Source: Balamuthia mandrillaris
Lineage: Eukaryota > Discosea > Longamoebia > Balamuthiidae
DNA length: 64,000 nt
Assembly: GCA_031835245.1 (NCBI GenBank)
Contig: JAVKOQ010000062.1
Span: 164,300 to 228,299, forward strand
Reading direction: 5' to 3'
In this document: in pieces, positions 1 through 11,400 of the stretch
Layout: each line of letters begins with the position of its first letter
Numbering within the stretch: the stretch's first letter is position 1
The notes under the pieces: model-generated
The model's input: only the letters and a program-made list of their open reading frames with translations
Database searches by the model: none
What the model was told of the DNA's origin: nothing
Translations under genes and position numbers: made by a program

Positions 1-1855
1 TTGGTGAACGTAATGCGATAGGTGGTCCCCGTTACGTCGGAGCTGATTATTTGAGACTCGCTCAGAAAGCGGAGATGAATGACAGCTGAGGGGTGAGCTT
101 GCTCCGGGGTCACAGTCTTGATCATGGTTCCCGTTTGGATGTCCCAGAGCACGATATGGCCTTTTTGATGGCCGCAGACTAGCCAATCTCCACTTGGCAT
201 CATGTCTACTGCCGTTACTGAACCATATTCTGCGTCTTTTTTATTTGTTCTTTAGAAAGAGAAGCTTCTGAAGAATAGAAGGGATGTATACCAGTGGATG
301 TTCCAAGAATGCGTTTGAGCTCTTGGAGATGGTCAAACAAAAGTACCAAGCCGTGCGCTGTTCCAACCGCTATACACCGTCTTGAAACCTTCATTCCAGA
401 AATGGGTTAAAAGTGAGTTTAGACCGTAACAATTGATAATCATGAAAGAGCAGATAGAAAGTTCAAAAGGGAGCCAAAGGGCAAAGAAGAAGAGTAAGAT
501 GGCAAAGAAAAGACATTACCACAACGCAAGTAGGAAAACCGGCTTCACGACGCATGGCTTCAGAGGTCATCGACATGGAAACCTTACGCAAGGGTTTAGG
601 CAGGAGAACTATAGGATCATTCGTTATACTTGACAATGAGGATGGTCTCTTCTTGCTGCTGGAGGACGTAGACCGCAGCCGAAATAGCTTGTAACCACCC
701 ACACGCCGCCCTTCGTTAAGCTTGTCATTCTATGTGATGTTGACATTGCTAAGTAAGAGAAGAAAAAAAAACAAGAAGAAGAAGACGAGATCGAGATCGA
801 GATCGAGATCGAGAACGAGAACGAGAACGAGAACGAGAACGAGAACGAGAACGAGAACGAGAACGAGAACGAGAACGAGAACGAGAACGAGAACGAGAAC
901 GAGAACGAGAACGAGAACGAGAACGAGAACGAGGAAAAAAGAACGAGAACGAGAACGAGGACCATAACAAGGTGCACGTGTATGACATAAAATCGTAGAG
1001 AAACAAAGACAAACCGATGGAGGAGGGGGCGGCAACAGGTCCTTGACGATGTTGTCCATGTAGTCCTTCGGCGCCAAATCGGGCAAAGGGTCTTCCGTGC
1101 TCTCCATGAGAATTTGTTGCAGCACCACTTCGTTCAGCTCCTTGGGTTGCTTCTTTTTGTAGAGAAGATACCAAAGAGACAACAGAGAGAGATAGCAAGG
1201 ACAGAGAAGAACGAGAGAATGAGAGCATAAGAGCAAGAGAGAGACAATGACAGAAAAAAAAAAGAAAAACGAGAGGAGAAAAAGAGAAGAGAGAAGAAAG
1301 CGAAGAGAAAAAAGCGATCAGCAAAGCTTCTCACGCAAATATTGCAAAAAAGAGTGGTTGACATACGTGAGCGTCAAGGCCGTGAGAACTAGTCCGAATA
1401 GAAGCATCGCCAAAGTGGTTCGTGAGGGTGGGGCCAGAGGAGGAGCCGTCGCCAACAAAAGTCTGCAGCAAGGCCGCCTCTTCGGCCTCGTCCTCCTCGT
1501 CCATGGCCAAGATTTCGTCGATGGAGATGTCAGCGGAGGCCTGGTCGCCGAGGACGTGGCGAGAGTCTCGGCTGGTTGCTGTGCCCCTGCGAGAGCTAGG
1601 CTTTCCACGCACCCCAAAGGCCAACCCGCCCAACAGCTCATCGTCATCGTCCTCCTCGTCGTCGTCGACGTGCTCATAATAACTTTGTTCCTCGCCCTGT
1701 TGCAAGGGATCAGCAGTGGCGGTGGCATCCCTCTCTTCCTTCTCTTTCATCTTCTCTCTCAACGCTGGAAAGCCGCGAAGGGAAGTGTCTTGCAGTTGGC
1801 TGAAGGACGAGGCCGACGACGAGGTCGTCGAAGAAGAAGGCCTCTCGCTAGCCAT
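1..1855 (-). CDS. VPS8: VPS8 homologue (CORVET subunit), 5' part, runs off the left edge
   Basis: VPS8 is a subunit of CORVET, the endosomal tethering complex that acts with Rab5. Five exons can be read on the minus strand: 1855-1367, 1152-1015, 720-520, 388-292 and 229-1. The N-terminus (from ATG at 1855) is acidic and Ser-rich. Identification rests on the WD40 part: exon 4 reads CIAVGTAHGLVLLFDHLQEL and exon 5 contains LVCGHQKGHIVLWDIQTG followed by an AVIHLRF segment, the typical VPS8 propeller phrases. Junctions 1367/1152 and 520/388 are phase 0; the others I did not test fully. The intron between exons 2 and 3 holds a 150-base hexamer repeat. The C-terminal part (clathrin-like repeats, RING) lies outside the window. 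Start choice: first ATG of an open acidic exon, with the SINE just upstream. Confidence 0.85.
787..957. repeat. (GAGATC)n then (GAGAAC)n hexamer microsatellite in a VPS8 intron
   Basis: About 28 near-perfect hexamer units. On the sense strand of VPS8 it reads GTTCTC, so pyrimidine-rich. Long open frames over it (RTRTRT, SFSFSF) are artefacts of the repeat. Confidence 0.95.
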
Positions 1856-1884
1856 CTCCTTTTCTTCCTTATTCTTTTCTTTTC

Positions 1885-2210
1885 TTTTTTTTTTTTTTTA
1901 AGGAATTGTTTATTGGCTATCTAGTGGGTTGAAACCGCTCAACCTCGTAGGTACATACATACAAACGGCACCTCTTACTTGTCCCACTGCCGCAGTGGAC
2001 AGAGCACTTTGGGAGACACAAAGGTTGCTAGAAATCGCCACCATGTTCTCGGCAGTGTATTTTTCTTGGCTCGCCGGGTGAGGCCAAGGCCAGGCTTGTT
2101 GAAATTTTTCGTCGACCACTAAGTGCGGCTCCTTGGAGTCGAACACGCGGCCTTCCCCTTTCTGGCAGGCTATGACCAAATGGTAGACCACTCGGCCATG
2201 GGGGTGGGCC
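1885..2210 (-). mobile_element. tRNA-derived SINE with a LINE-derived 3' tail
   Basis: Read on the minus strand, the element starts near 2210 with a tRNA-like head, continues with a unique body (about 2130-2040), then has a 140-base tail (2039-1900) and ends in a poly(A) tract (1899-1885). The tail aligns over its whole length, at about 70 percent identity by eye, to 43007-42869. That stretch is the 3' end of the LINE in this window, which also ends in poly(A). Both tails end with GATAGCCAATAA plus about ten bases before the A-run. Target-site duplications cannot be judged because both flanks are T/C-rich low-complexity DNA. Confidence 0.8.
2135..2198 (-). promoter_or_regulatory. Internal RNA polymerase III promoter (A and B boxes) of the SINE
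   Basis: On the minus strand 2198-2186 reads TGGCCGAGTGGTC, a perfect match to the tRNA A-box consensus TRGCNNAGYNGG. 2145-2135 reads TGTTCGACTCC, matching the B-box GGTTCGANTCC at all but the first base. Spacing is about 40 bases. The head resembles a Leu/Ser-type tRNA, but the T-stem does not pair well, so this is a tRNA-derived promoter rather than a tRNA gene. Confidence 0.75.
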
Positions 2211-2736
2211 CTCTTTCTTTTTTTTTTGATTTGCCAAATTCAATAGCTGACGTATCATCTTCCATTTATAGAATCAAATGATGTCATTCCATTTCGAGAC
2301 GACACAAGAAGTATATCATCGTGACGACATGAAATTTTAAGGTGGCGGCTACCTTAAAATTCGGAGCGAGAAGAAAGAAAAAAGAAAAACGGTTGGGGCA
2401 AAAAAAAAAAAATTGTCCGCGGGTTACTTGCGGGCGAAACAGACCAAAGCAAAACAAAAGTTGCGTAGCAAAGAGAGAGAGAGTGGAGTGCGTGTTACCG
2501 TGATGATGATGATGATGTCTGAGATGAGTCGCCACAAGACCGCGGCCATGCGGCTGCATGCACTGTCCCGACACTTGATGTTGCATGATGGGGACTCCAT
2601 GGTACCACTTGCTCTTCATTTCTTTTATCCATCTATTTTGTTTTTTTGGACTTTTGGTCATCCCATCTCATCCCATCTTACTTACATCTTTTATTTTTTG
2701 TTTTCGAAAAATGCCGTGTAGCAACAAATCCGTCCC

Positions 2737-4164
2737 ATGGCCACTGCTGGCTCCATCTTCTCCTCCAATGATCCTCAACAACCCCCCGTTCGCATCCTGG
2801 TCACCGGCGCCGCCGGCCAGATCGCCTACTCCCTCGTCTTCATGATCGCTCGGGGCAACCTCCTCGGCCCCACTCGTCGCATCATCCTGCACCTCCTCGA
2901 CATCCCGCCCATGAAGCAAGCCCTCGAGGGCCTCGTCATGGAGCTGGAGGACTGCGCTTTCCCTCTGTTGGCAGGGATCGTGGCCACCACGGACACCAAG
3001 GAGGCCTTCCAGGGGGTGGACGCCGCCATTCTCGTCGGCGCCTTCCCTCGCAAGCCAGGCATGGAGAGGAAGGACCTGCTGGAGCGAAACGCCTCTATCT
3101 TCAAAGCCCAGGGCGCGGCCTTGAATGCCTACGCCTCGAGGGACGTCAAGGTGCTGGTCGTCGGCAACCCGGCCAACACCAACTGCCTGATCGCCATGTC
3201 CTGCGCGCCGGACATTCCATCACGCAACTTCTCGGCCTTGACACGGCTCGATCAGAACAGGGCCACCGCGCAGGTTGCGCAGAAGGTTGGAGTGTCAGTG
3301 GCAGACGTTCATAACGTTATCATTTGGGGTAGGCACCAAGTCCTTTGCGTTTCTTCTTCTTGTTCTATCGGTTGCAATCATCTTTACATTCCATCCGTTC
3401 TTCACTCCCTCTTACTCCTTCATCCTTTTATCCTTCGCCCTTCATTCCTGTCTATATTTCATATCTTTATTTTTTTTTTTTTTTTTTGCAAACGCTGTGC
3501 CCCTTCGGTTATCTCTTTTCACGTCTTCAGCTGCACCATATTTATCAATCTTTTTTTTGAAAAAAAGGCAATCACTCTGCAACTCAATTCCCAGACGTGG
3601 CGCACGGCTTTGTCGCCTCTCCCTCTGGCAAGCAACCACTCTCCGAGCTGCTGAAGGGTCAAGAGGAGTGGTTGGACCGTCATTTCATCCCCACAGTGCA
3701 GCAACGGGGCGCCGCCGTCATCAAGGCACGGAAGCTTTCTAGCGCTGCCTCTGCTGCCACTGCTGTGGTCGACCACATGCGGGATTGGCTGCTTGGAACC
3801 CAACCGGTACTCTATTCATCTCCTCTTTGCATTCTTCACCATTCTCTCTTCTCTTCGCTCGTCCTCTTCTCTGTTGATTGTTTCCCATTTTTCTTCTTTT
3901 TCTCTGCTGCTTTCATCTCTTTCCACTCACAAAAAAAAAAAAAAAAAAAAGGGAGCATGGGTGAGCATGGGAGTGGTCTCAGATGGAAGCTACGGCGTGA
4001 GCAAAGGGATCATCTACTCCTTCCCAGTGACGTGTTCCCACGGGGAGTACAGCATCGTGCAGGGCTTGCCCGTGCAGCCCCGCGCCCGTCAGCTCATGCA
4101 AACCACAGAGAAGGAGCTGGTGGAGGAGAAGACAGCTGCCATGGACATTCTTGCCGCTAACTAA
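2737..4164 (+). CDS. MDH1: Malate dehydrogenase, cytosolic type
   Basis: NAD-dependent oxidation of malate to oxaloacetate; the sequence is of the cytosolic MDH1 type. Three exons: 2737-3328, 3568-3806 and 3952-4164, about 347 residues. Seen in order: the Rossmann start [16 protein letters not shown], the [15 protein letters not shown] loop, VVGNPANTN, the [11 protein letters not shown] segment that binds substrate and contains catalytic residues, the catalytic histidine in IIWGNHS created across the first splice, and the C-terminal [10 protein letters not shown]. Junction phases agree (1 then 0). No organelle targeting sequence is evident before the Rossmann fold, which supports a cytosolic location. 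The second intron ends in a 20-base A-run before its AG. Confidence 0.95.
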
Positions 4165-4257
4165 AGCAAAACCAGCCGTAACACATCTCTGTTTTTATTT
4201 TTTGAAAATACACGACAAACAAAACACAAAAACTACTTTGGTAGGTTCCATTCTTTG

Positions 4258-4902
4258 TTACGGTTGGTTCTCTCTGAGGTCAGCTGATCCAGCGTGAGTG
4301 CACGCGACTTTATACGGCACTTGGCTCGTTTGCTCACCGGTTTCATCGGAAGCAGGTGGTTCTGGTACAGATAGCATCTCCTTACGGATTAAGCTGAGCT
4401 CCACTCCTTGTACTAGCTCTCTTTGTGCAGCCAATGCGTCCGCTGCTGCTCCAAAAAAGTATTCGTTGGCCAGACAGCGAGTGGAAGAGTGGAAGAGAGG
4501 AGGTACACGGATTGCAAAAAGAGGAAGGAACGGGCATCTGGACCCCAAAGCAAGAGCTGCGCTGTATGTTCGTCCTTTGGGAGATATTTCTTTTTTTTTT
4601 TTCTATGACCCGAAGTCCTTTTATGTTGTTTTCCTAGAGCGCACGCGTGGACTGATAAAACATCGGCAGAATGGAACTGAAGCTGCGAAGGAGGAACAGC
4701 ATGAGAAGGAGGCGCAAGGCGTGGCTGCATTTCAGTCAGGTCTCAACCAGCAAACAGAAGGAGGCGGATGATTTATGGGCCAGCCTTTAGGGGTAGCAAG
4801 CAAACGGAAATGAGGCAAAACACGAAGGCCGCGAAGCTTCAAACGAGCGGCCAGAACCGGAGATGCTTGGTGATGAGCAAAAGGCAAGACTGAGGCAGCC
4901 AT
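4258..4902 (-). CDS. Possible small gene of unknown function
   Basis: Weakly supported. A minus-strand ATG at 4902 opens MAASVLPFAHHQASPVLAAR and continues Arg/Leu-rich, like a mitochondrial presequence. A downstream minus-strand stretch ending at 4258 reads ANEYFFGAAADALAAQREL and then EMLSVPEPPASDET, which has the look of coding sequence. At least one intron is needed between them and I could not fix its borders. I recognise no family. It would be convergent with malate dehydrogenase. The alternative is that only the 3' part is coding, or none. Confidence 0.35.
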
Positions 4903-5202
4903 GGCAAGCTCTCTCCCTGGGATTCCACCAGTCTCGAATCGAAAAAAATTATTGCAACCCATCGGCAATAATTATCGAAAAGATGAGCACGTCGACATAA
5001 ATTCGATGTTGCCAAAACCTAAAGCAATTGTGCAGCATTGCTGCTACCAAAGAGGTAGTTGGGTTAAAAAAAAACAGGGAACAGCGTGGTGGTACTTCAG
5101 CCCCCCCAAAGTCCTCTTACCCACTACTTTTTTTTCTCTCCCTCGCTCTCGCTCTCTCTTTGTGGCAGCTCCTCCTCCTCCTCCTCCTCCTCCTCCTCTC
5201 CA
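4903..5202. other. Intergenic region before WDR81
   Basis: Holds an AT-rich patch with TTATCGA and GTCGAC motifs (4965-5010) and a run of CTC trinucleotides just before the WDR81 start. No gene seen. Confidence 0.5.
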
Positions 5203-5384
5203 ATGGGTCAAGCGGCAAGTTCTCTTCCCGTTGTCCTCGGCGAGGCGGACCTGAAAAATGGCGTAGAGGAGGAGCTGGGCCTCTGCCTCTACTACCAGAC
5301 CTACCCAACCGCTCCTCCTGACGCTACTGGCAAGGCCGCTGATCCACGGTTACACCTTCTTCCTGAGGCTTGTTGTGTGGTTTG

Positions 5385-5417
<33 letters not shown>

Positions 5418-8400
5418 TTTCTCTTTGCTCAAATCATATCTCTCTCTTGTCTTGGTAAAAAAAAAAGGTTCCTGCTACGCTTTCACCCATCGAAAAGTTT
5501 TGCGGAGAAGCGCTATTTGTGAAGACGGACAAACCACTGGTGAAAGGGCAACGCAGTGCCATCGAAAGGAAGGAGAACATTGCGGATGGCGTTCAGGTCA
5601 TTGTGAGAATGTTGCCCAAAGACATTTCCGCTTTGGCTGGCAGGTTTGTCATTTCTGTCCTTTCTGTACTTGTTCTTGTTCTTGTTCTTGTTCTTGTTCT
5701 TGTTCTTGTTCTTGTTCTTGTTCTTGTTCTTGTTCTTCTTCTTCTTCTTCTTCTTCTTGTTCTTCTTCTTCTTCTTCTTGTTCTTGTTCTTCTTCTTCTT
5801 CTTCTTCTTCTTCTTCTTCTTCTTCTTCTTCTCTCTAGTCCACAAACTAATTTATTTGCTTTCAAACAAAAGCGATGGGCCAACTACGGGAGACGCACTC
5901 ATAAATGTCACTCAACAAAAAACTCCTGTGGAAGATTGGGAAGAAGACTCTCACATTACTCTCCAAGACTACCTCGCCGAGCTGACCTCTGGCGAGGAAT
6001 CTACCGATTATCAGCCTTTCGACCCTGTCACACCCTCCTCTCGTTCTCTTGCAATCCAGTCCTTCAAGTCCACAAAAGTACCCTTCTCACCTTTCCTTCT
6101 GCTCTTCTACTCCCTTTCACCGCTCCTCTTTCTCCTATCTCGTTTCTCGTTTCTCGTTTCTCGTTTCTCGTTTCTCGTTTCTCTTTCCCATAGCCAACTT
6201 GTTGACGATATTGAACATAAATAACTATTGCAGCAAGCGTTGCAGTTCTTCCTTACAACCATGCAAACAGAAGTGAAGTACCGGCCAGTGCAACCATCAA
6301 GCGGCCATTCTCACTACCACTCAGGAGGTTTGCCCGTTACTAATCGACAACTTTCGTCCAGCAACAATCATGCCCCTCCCTACCGACATCACAACTATAA
6401 TTACTACCACTACCATCAATGGTACCATCAAAATGGCTTAACACCATCTAGCTTTTCCTCTCCCACGCCTTCTGGCTCCTCTTCGTCATCCTCTGTTCCA
6501 TTAACCTCTGCTTCTTCAAGTGGCTCAGTTCCAACATCGGCTTCTGCATCTATTTCATCATCGTCTGGAGCGTTACCGCACTCTTCCTCCGCTTCTTCTT
6601 TTCCATTGTCCTCTTCCACTCGTAGAAGCCAAAAGCAATTACGATGTCTTCCCTCCTTTCGGCGTTATTCTTGTCCTTCCTCTTCTACTTCTTCTTTGTC
6701 ACCATATTCCTCTTCCTCTTCACTTTTTCTCAGAGAAGAGGGGGACGATGACGAAGATGGCGAAACATCCTACTCCGCCGTTCCCGCCATTCTTCACCCC
6801 AACTTGCTGCCAATACTTAAAGTTGTCGAGAGAGAGAATAGTTTCTATGTAATCAGCGACTATGTTCCTTTCACCGTTTGCGGCTTGCTTCGTTTTAGCA
6901 AACGAGTGTTGAGGGGAAAGCATCGTCGACTGTTCATCATTTATCAGCTGGTTAGAACACTGGCTTATTGCCACAAGAATGGCATTGCTCATGGCGCCCT
7001 TCATCCTTTGCATATGCGCCTTACCCCCAGCCTATGGCTACAACTTGGAGGTTTTGCCTATCCTTATTATCCTCCAGAAAGACCAATTGGTATTTCTCTG
7101 CTCTGCTTTCCTCTTTCTTTTCATTTTTTTTTCTCTTATGTGTTGCATCATCCTTATTAATAGACAACCACTCCGTTCCACGCTTGCGAGATACCATTGC
7201 GCATCGTTGGATGGCAGGCGAGATGAGCAACTTTGACTATTTGATGGCTCTCAACATTCTCAGTGGCCGAAGAATCGGGTTTCTCCACTCTCCTTTTATT
7301 TCTCCCTCACTCCTTCCCTCTCTGTCTTTGCTTTTTCTCGTTTTCTCGTTTTCTCGTTTTCTCGTTTTCCCTTCTCTTCTCCTCTCTTCTCCTCTTTGTC
7401 TTAAAGTAACAAATTTGTTGCATCTTATTTTCAGTGATCCAAACTATCATCCTGTGTTACCATGGATCATCGACTTCTCTCAGCCTGTATTGACAACTAG
7501 CAACACCTCCCAAGATTCTCCCTACACTTGGCGCGATCTCACTCGCTCCAAGTTTCGGTTGACCAAAGGAGATGAGCAGCTGGACACGACATTTCGTAGC
7601 TGCTCTCCCCATCACATTACTGAGATGTTGTCGGAGGTTTCTTATTATCTCTACTTGGCGAGAAGGACTCCTGTTCCAGTTTTGAAACGTTTTGTGAGAG
7701 CTTCGTACGTACCTGAGGAATATCCTGCATCGTTGCAACACCTGTATCATTCGACGCCGGATGAATGCATTCCTGAGTTTTACTCCGATCCTTCTATCTT
7801 CATCTCGACCAATCCTGGAATGTCTGACCTTCAACTTCCCTCATGGTTTGTCTCTTTTTCTCTCTATTCATTCTTCCCTTTTTTTTTTCATTCTTTCTTT
7901 GTCATTTTGTAGCTTGTTTTTTGTCTTACTCGGTCAATATTTTTAAATTTCAGGGCCTCCTCTCCAGAAGACTTCATCCAAAAGCACAGAGAGGCTCTCG
8001 AAAGCGAACTAATCTCCCGTTCATTGCATCACTGGATCGATTTAGCCTTTGGCTACAAGCTCTCTGGCGATGCTGGTGTTCGTTCCAAGAACGTCGCGTT
8101 GATGAACCATGCCTCTCCAAGGAATCACGGCTTCACTCAATTATTCACCGTTCCTCATCCTGCAAAAAAGATTTCGCTCTCTTCCTCCACTTCCTCCAAT
8201 GATACGGAACATGTTTGGCCGCCTTCTCCTCAGATGGACAGCCCCAATGCCACGCTCTATGAATGTGAACTGGAGCTCTCATTCTTCTCTCAATTTCAAC
8301 AACTGTTTCCTTGTTACAGGTTTTTAGTTTTAGTTTTAGTTTTTGCAACTTTTCTTTTTTCTTTCTCAATTTTTACACTATCCAACGTTACGTTCTTCTT

Positions 8401-11400
8401 GCTGTATTCTTTCGTTTAGGCCTTATTCTCCAGCCAGTTCTTCCAATGTAACAAACGAAACGTTGGAGCAAAGCTTGAAGCGAGTTAAAGCCGAGGACAT
8501 GTTTGCTGTCGGGTGTATTCTGGCGGAACTCTATCTAGAGCAACCGCTGTTCACCCCTGACTCCATGTTGAACTACTTCAGCAGCAACGCCGACTTATCG
8601 CCGTTACTGCAAAAGGTGAGTACAGAGACTGTCTTCATTTTTTGTTGTTTCTTTTATTTTTATTTTTTTGGTGATTTTTCGTTGGTTATGTTTATCTTTT
8701 GTTACAGTTTCTCATTTTGCTCTTTAAAGTTGCCTCCTGGTGTAGCGCACGCCGTTTCAAAGATGGTTTCAAGGAATGAGACCGATCGATTAACAGCGCA
8801 AGAACTTCTCGCCTGTACAGAGGACCAGTCCTGCATAAGTAACCAACCTCTATTCCCTGCTTACTTTGCAGAGTTGTATGCTTTTCTTGCCAAGTTTTAT
8901 GCCATCGACTCTTGGGAAACACGTTTGGATTTCACGTTGGACAAATTGAAGCTACTATTGGAGCGGATTCCTGCTGAGGTATCCCTTTTCTTCAAGTTTT
9001 TTTGTAGCGTAATCTTTATCTAGTTTTTAACTTTTTTTTTTCAAAAGGGAATACATGTATTATTACCATCACTACTGCCCTTTTTTGATGATAAAGCTAC
9101 CCAAAGACATTCCATCTGTCTATTCTATCATTTGGGCAAACATATCAACTCGGAGAATGCCCGCATTCTCTTGCTTCGACCTCTCAAGAAGCTTTATCAG
9201 GTATTCTTCCCGCTCTCTCTCTCTCTCTCTCTCATTCTTATTAACGCTGTTTAAAAAAGCAACAAGGAGACTCAGAGCATGAGGTTGCACTCCAAGCTGA
9301 AGTGTTGAAGCTTCACTTTGTACAGCAAGTTATTCGCATCTTTTCTCCAGACTGCTTTTTTTCCGACATTTTACCATTCATTATTGATGCTCTCCGCTTC
9401 AAGCAACCCTCTCTTCCTGTAGTTGCCAGCAAAACTCTGGTGCAACTTGTGTACGTATTTTTTTCAAAAAAATATCTAGTAGTGTCATTCTGACTATATT
9501 CTTTTCAATATTAGAATTGAATTAGAGCCTGCTATTGCCATACGTTACGTTCTTAGTCCTCTTCTGGAGCAACTCGGAAAACCATCCTCCAATCACGAGA
9601 TTTTAGTGAGCGCTTTAGCAGAAATGGGTTTGATCAAGCTTGTCTCTCTCTCTCTCTCGTTTCCTATTAATTATTTTTTTCTTTAGCTACTCATTTAGGA
9701 GAGGCGGCTGTAGTACATCATTATATACCGGCCATGCGGCCTCTCTTTGAACGGCACTTCCAAAAAGTACCGCCTCATCCTAGTTCTTCCTCCGATGCCA
9801 AACTATCTGCTGCCCTACTGAATCTTATTGAGGAGGTACTTGTTGTTTTCTCCCCTCGTTTTTCTGTTCGACTTTCTTTCTCACCTTTTCATCAAAAGCT
9901 TTTGGAGAGCGATGTAATTACTCCCTCAGTGGCCTTGAGAGATCTCATTATGGCTGACCCACCAGTCCAAGTCTTGTTGCTTCGACCGCTGTTGCCAACA
10001 TGTCTCACTCAACCCCCTCCCTACGTCCCTATTTTAGGTCGTATACTGTACAAAATAGCGACGCTGATCGGACCTGAGCCTACACGAAAACATGTATGCA
10101 TCTATTTCTACGTCATCCAAGTTTTGCATTAATCATTTTGGATGTGTTCAACAGTTATCTGGCCCATTGGTTCTATTTTTCACCAATTATGGCAGCATGT
10201 TTATCAATGAAATGGTTTGTTTATCTCTTATTCCAGTTCTCTTATTCTGCTTCTTCCTGCTCTCTAATATTTTCACCATTAATATTGTAGGGGCAGCACG
10301 TTTCCGGAACAACAACAACTTTAACTCCGCCTTTGACTACTCCTGATCCGCGAAAAGTGTCGCCAAGAAGTAAACGTCATACAGGACAGCATCTTAGCGG
10401 CAGGCATCGACTCTTGGGAACACTGTACTCGCAACAAGTCGCAATAACCCTCGCCGAGATATACTCTCGATTTAACCAGTTGTTGCCCATGTCGTCACTT
10501 CTAGGGTAAGTAGATATCTTGCTGTGTTATCGTTTACTCTCTCTTAACGTTACGGTTTATTTTCAACTTGCCGCTTTCTTACTGTTTCTGTTTCGCTTGT
10601 TTTTGGCTTTTTATTCCTAACATTAATGTGCGCATTCTTCGCAGGGACAACCCTTTGATGGAGGACATCTTTGAATATCTCGCCCAACAAAATAATTCAT
10701 CGTCGAAAGAGACTCTTCCTGCCGGTCTTTCTGTTCAACCTACTCCTCCTTCCAACAGTCTACTAGCTGGTGGCCAGACCTTATCGCTCATCATGGACGA
10801 TGAAGAAGTTGCTCGACCACATCATGGATCATCTTCCGCTCAACCAACTTTTTCGTCATCAAAGTCAACTCACCATCATCACTCAACCTTCTCCGCCAAG
10901 TCCGTCCAAAATGCGCTTTTGCCATTAGTTAAACGCGGCCGTCAAATGCGAAGTCGCAGCATGCAAAAAGATAATCAGATCCCCAACGGCAAGACTTCCT
11001 CCACTCCTTCCAGCAACAACAACACTCCTCTGAAAAGAAGAAGTCACCATCAGGCTCTTACTTCCAGCGATGATCGTGTTGATAATTCTTTGAAAGGAAG
11101 ACATTCAATTACACAAACGAATTCTTGGTTGGAAGAACTGCCTTCTGGGAGCGGCAGAGCAGACGGACTTTGGACCTTCCATGGAGAGGCTGTTACCACG
11201 TTTCACGCTCACTCCGCAGCTGTTCATTCCATAACGACTCATTCCTCTGAGAACGCGTTTCTGACTACTAGTCGTGATAGCACTGTCAAGTGCTGGTCCA
11301 TGCTTAACGCCCAATGTGTTGTACGTTAATTTTTTCAGCTTTCTTGTCATATAATTCCTGAACCGTATTATCGTTTGCAGCAAACGTATAAAGGACACAG

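Larger units (their letters stand above)
1856..2736. other. Divergent intergenic region VPS8 / malate dehydrogenase
   Basis: Spacer of 881 bases between two divergently transcribed genes. It holds a SINE (1885-2210) and, at 2333-2361, a perfect 11-bp inverted repeat (AATTTTAAGGT / ACCTTAAAATT) with a 7-base loop. An 11-mer TCGTGACGACA at 2319-2329 recurs at 13251-13261. No convincing open reading frame was seen. Confidence 0.7.

Noticed and set aside
800-957. CRISPR-like regular repeat
   Set aside because: Hexamer units without spacers, in a eukaryotic intron; a simple microsatellite.
2135-2210. Functional tRNA gene
   Set aside because: A and B boxes are good but the T-stem and acceptor stem do not pair, and the segment continues into a SINE body with LINE tail and poly(A).
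5203-6224. Separate small myristoylated-protein gene ending at 6222-6224
   Set aside because: A GT-AG intron 6078-6233 in phase 0 removes the stop and joins it to WDR81, leaving no room for a promoter between the two.
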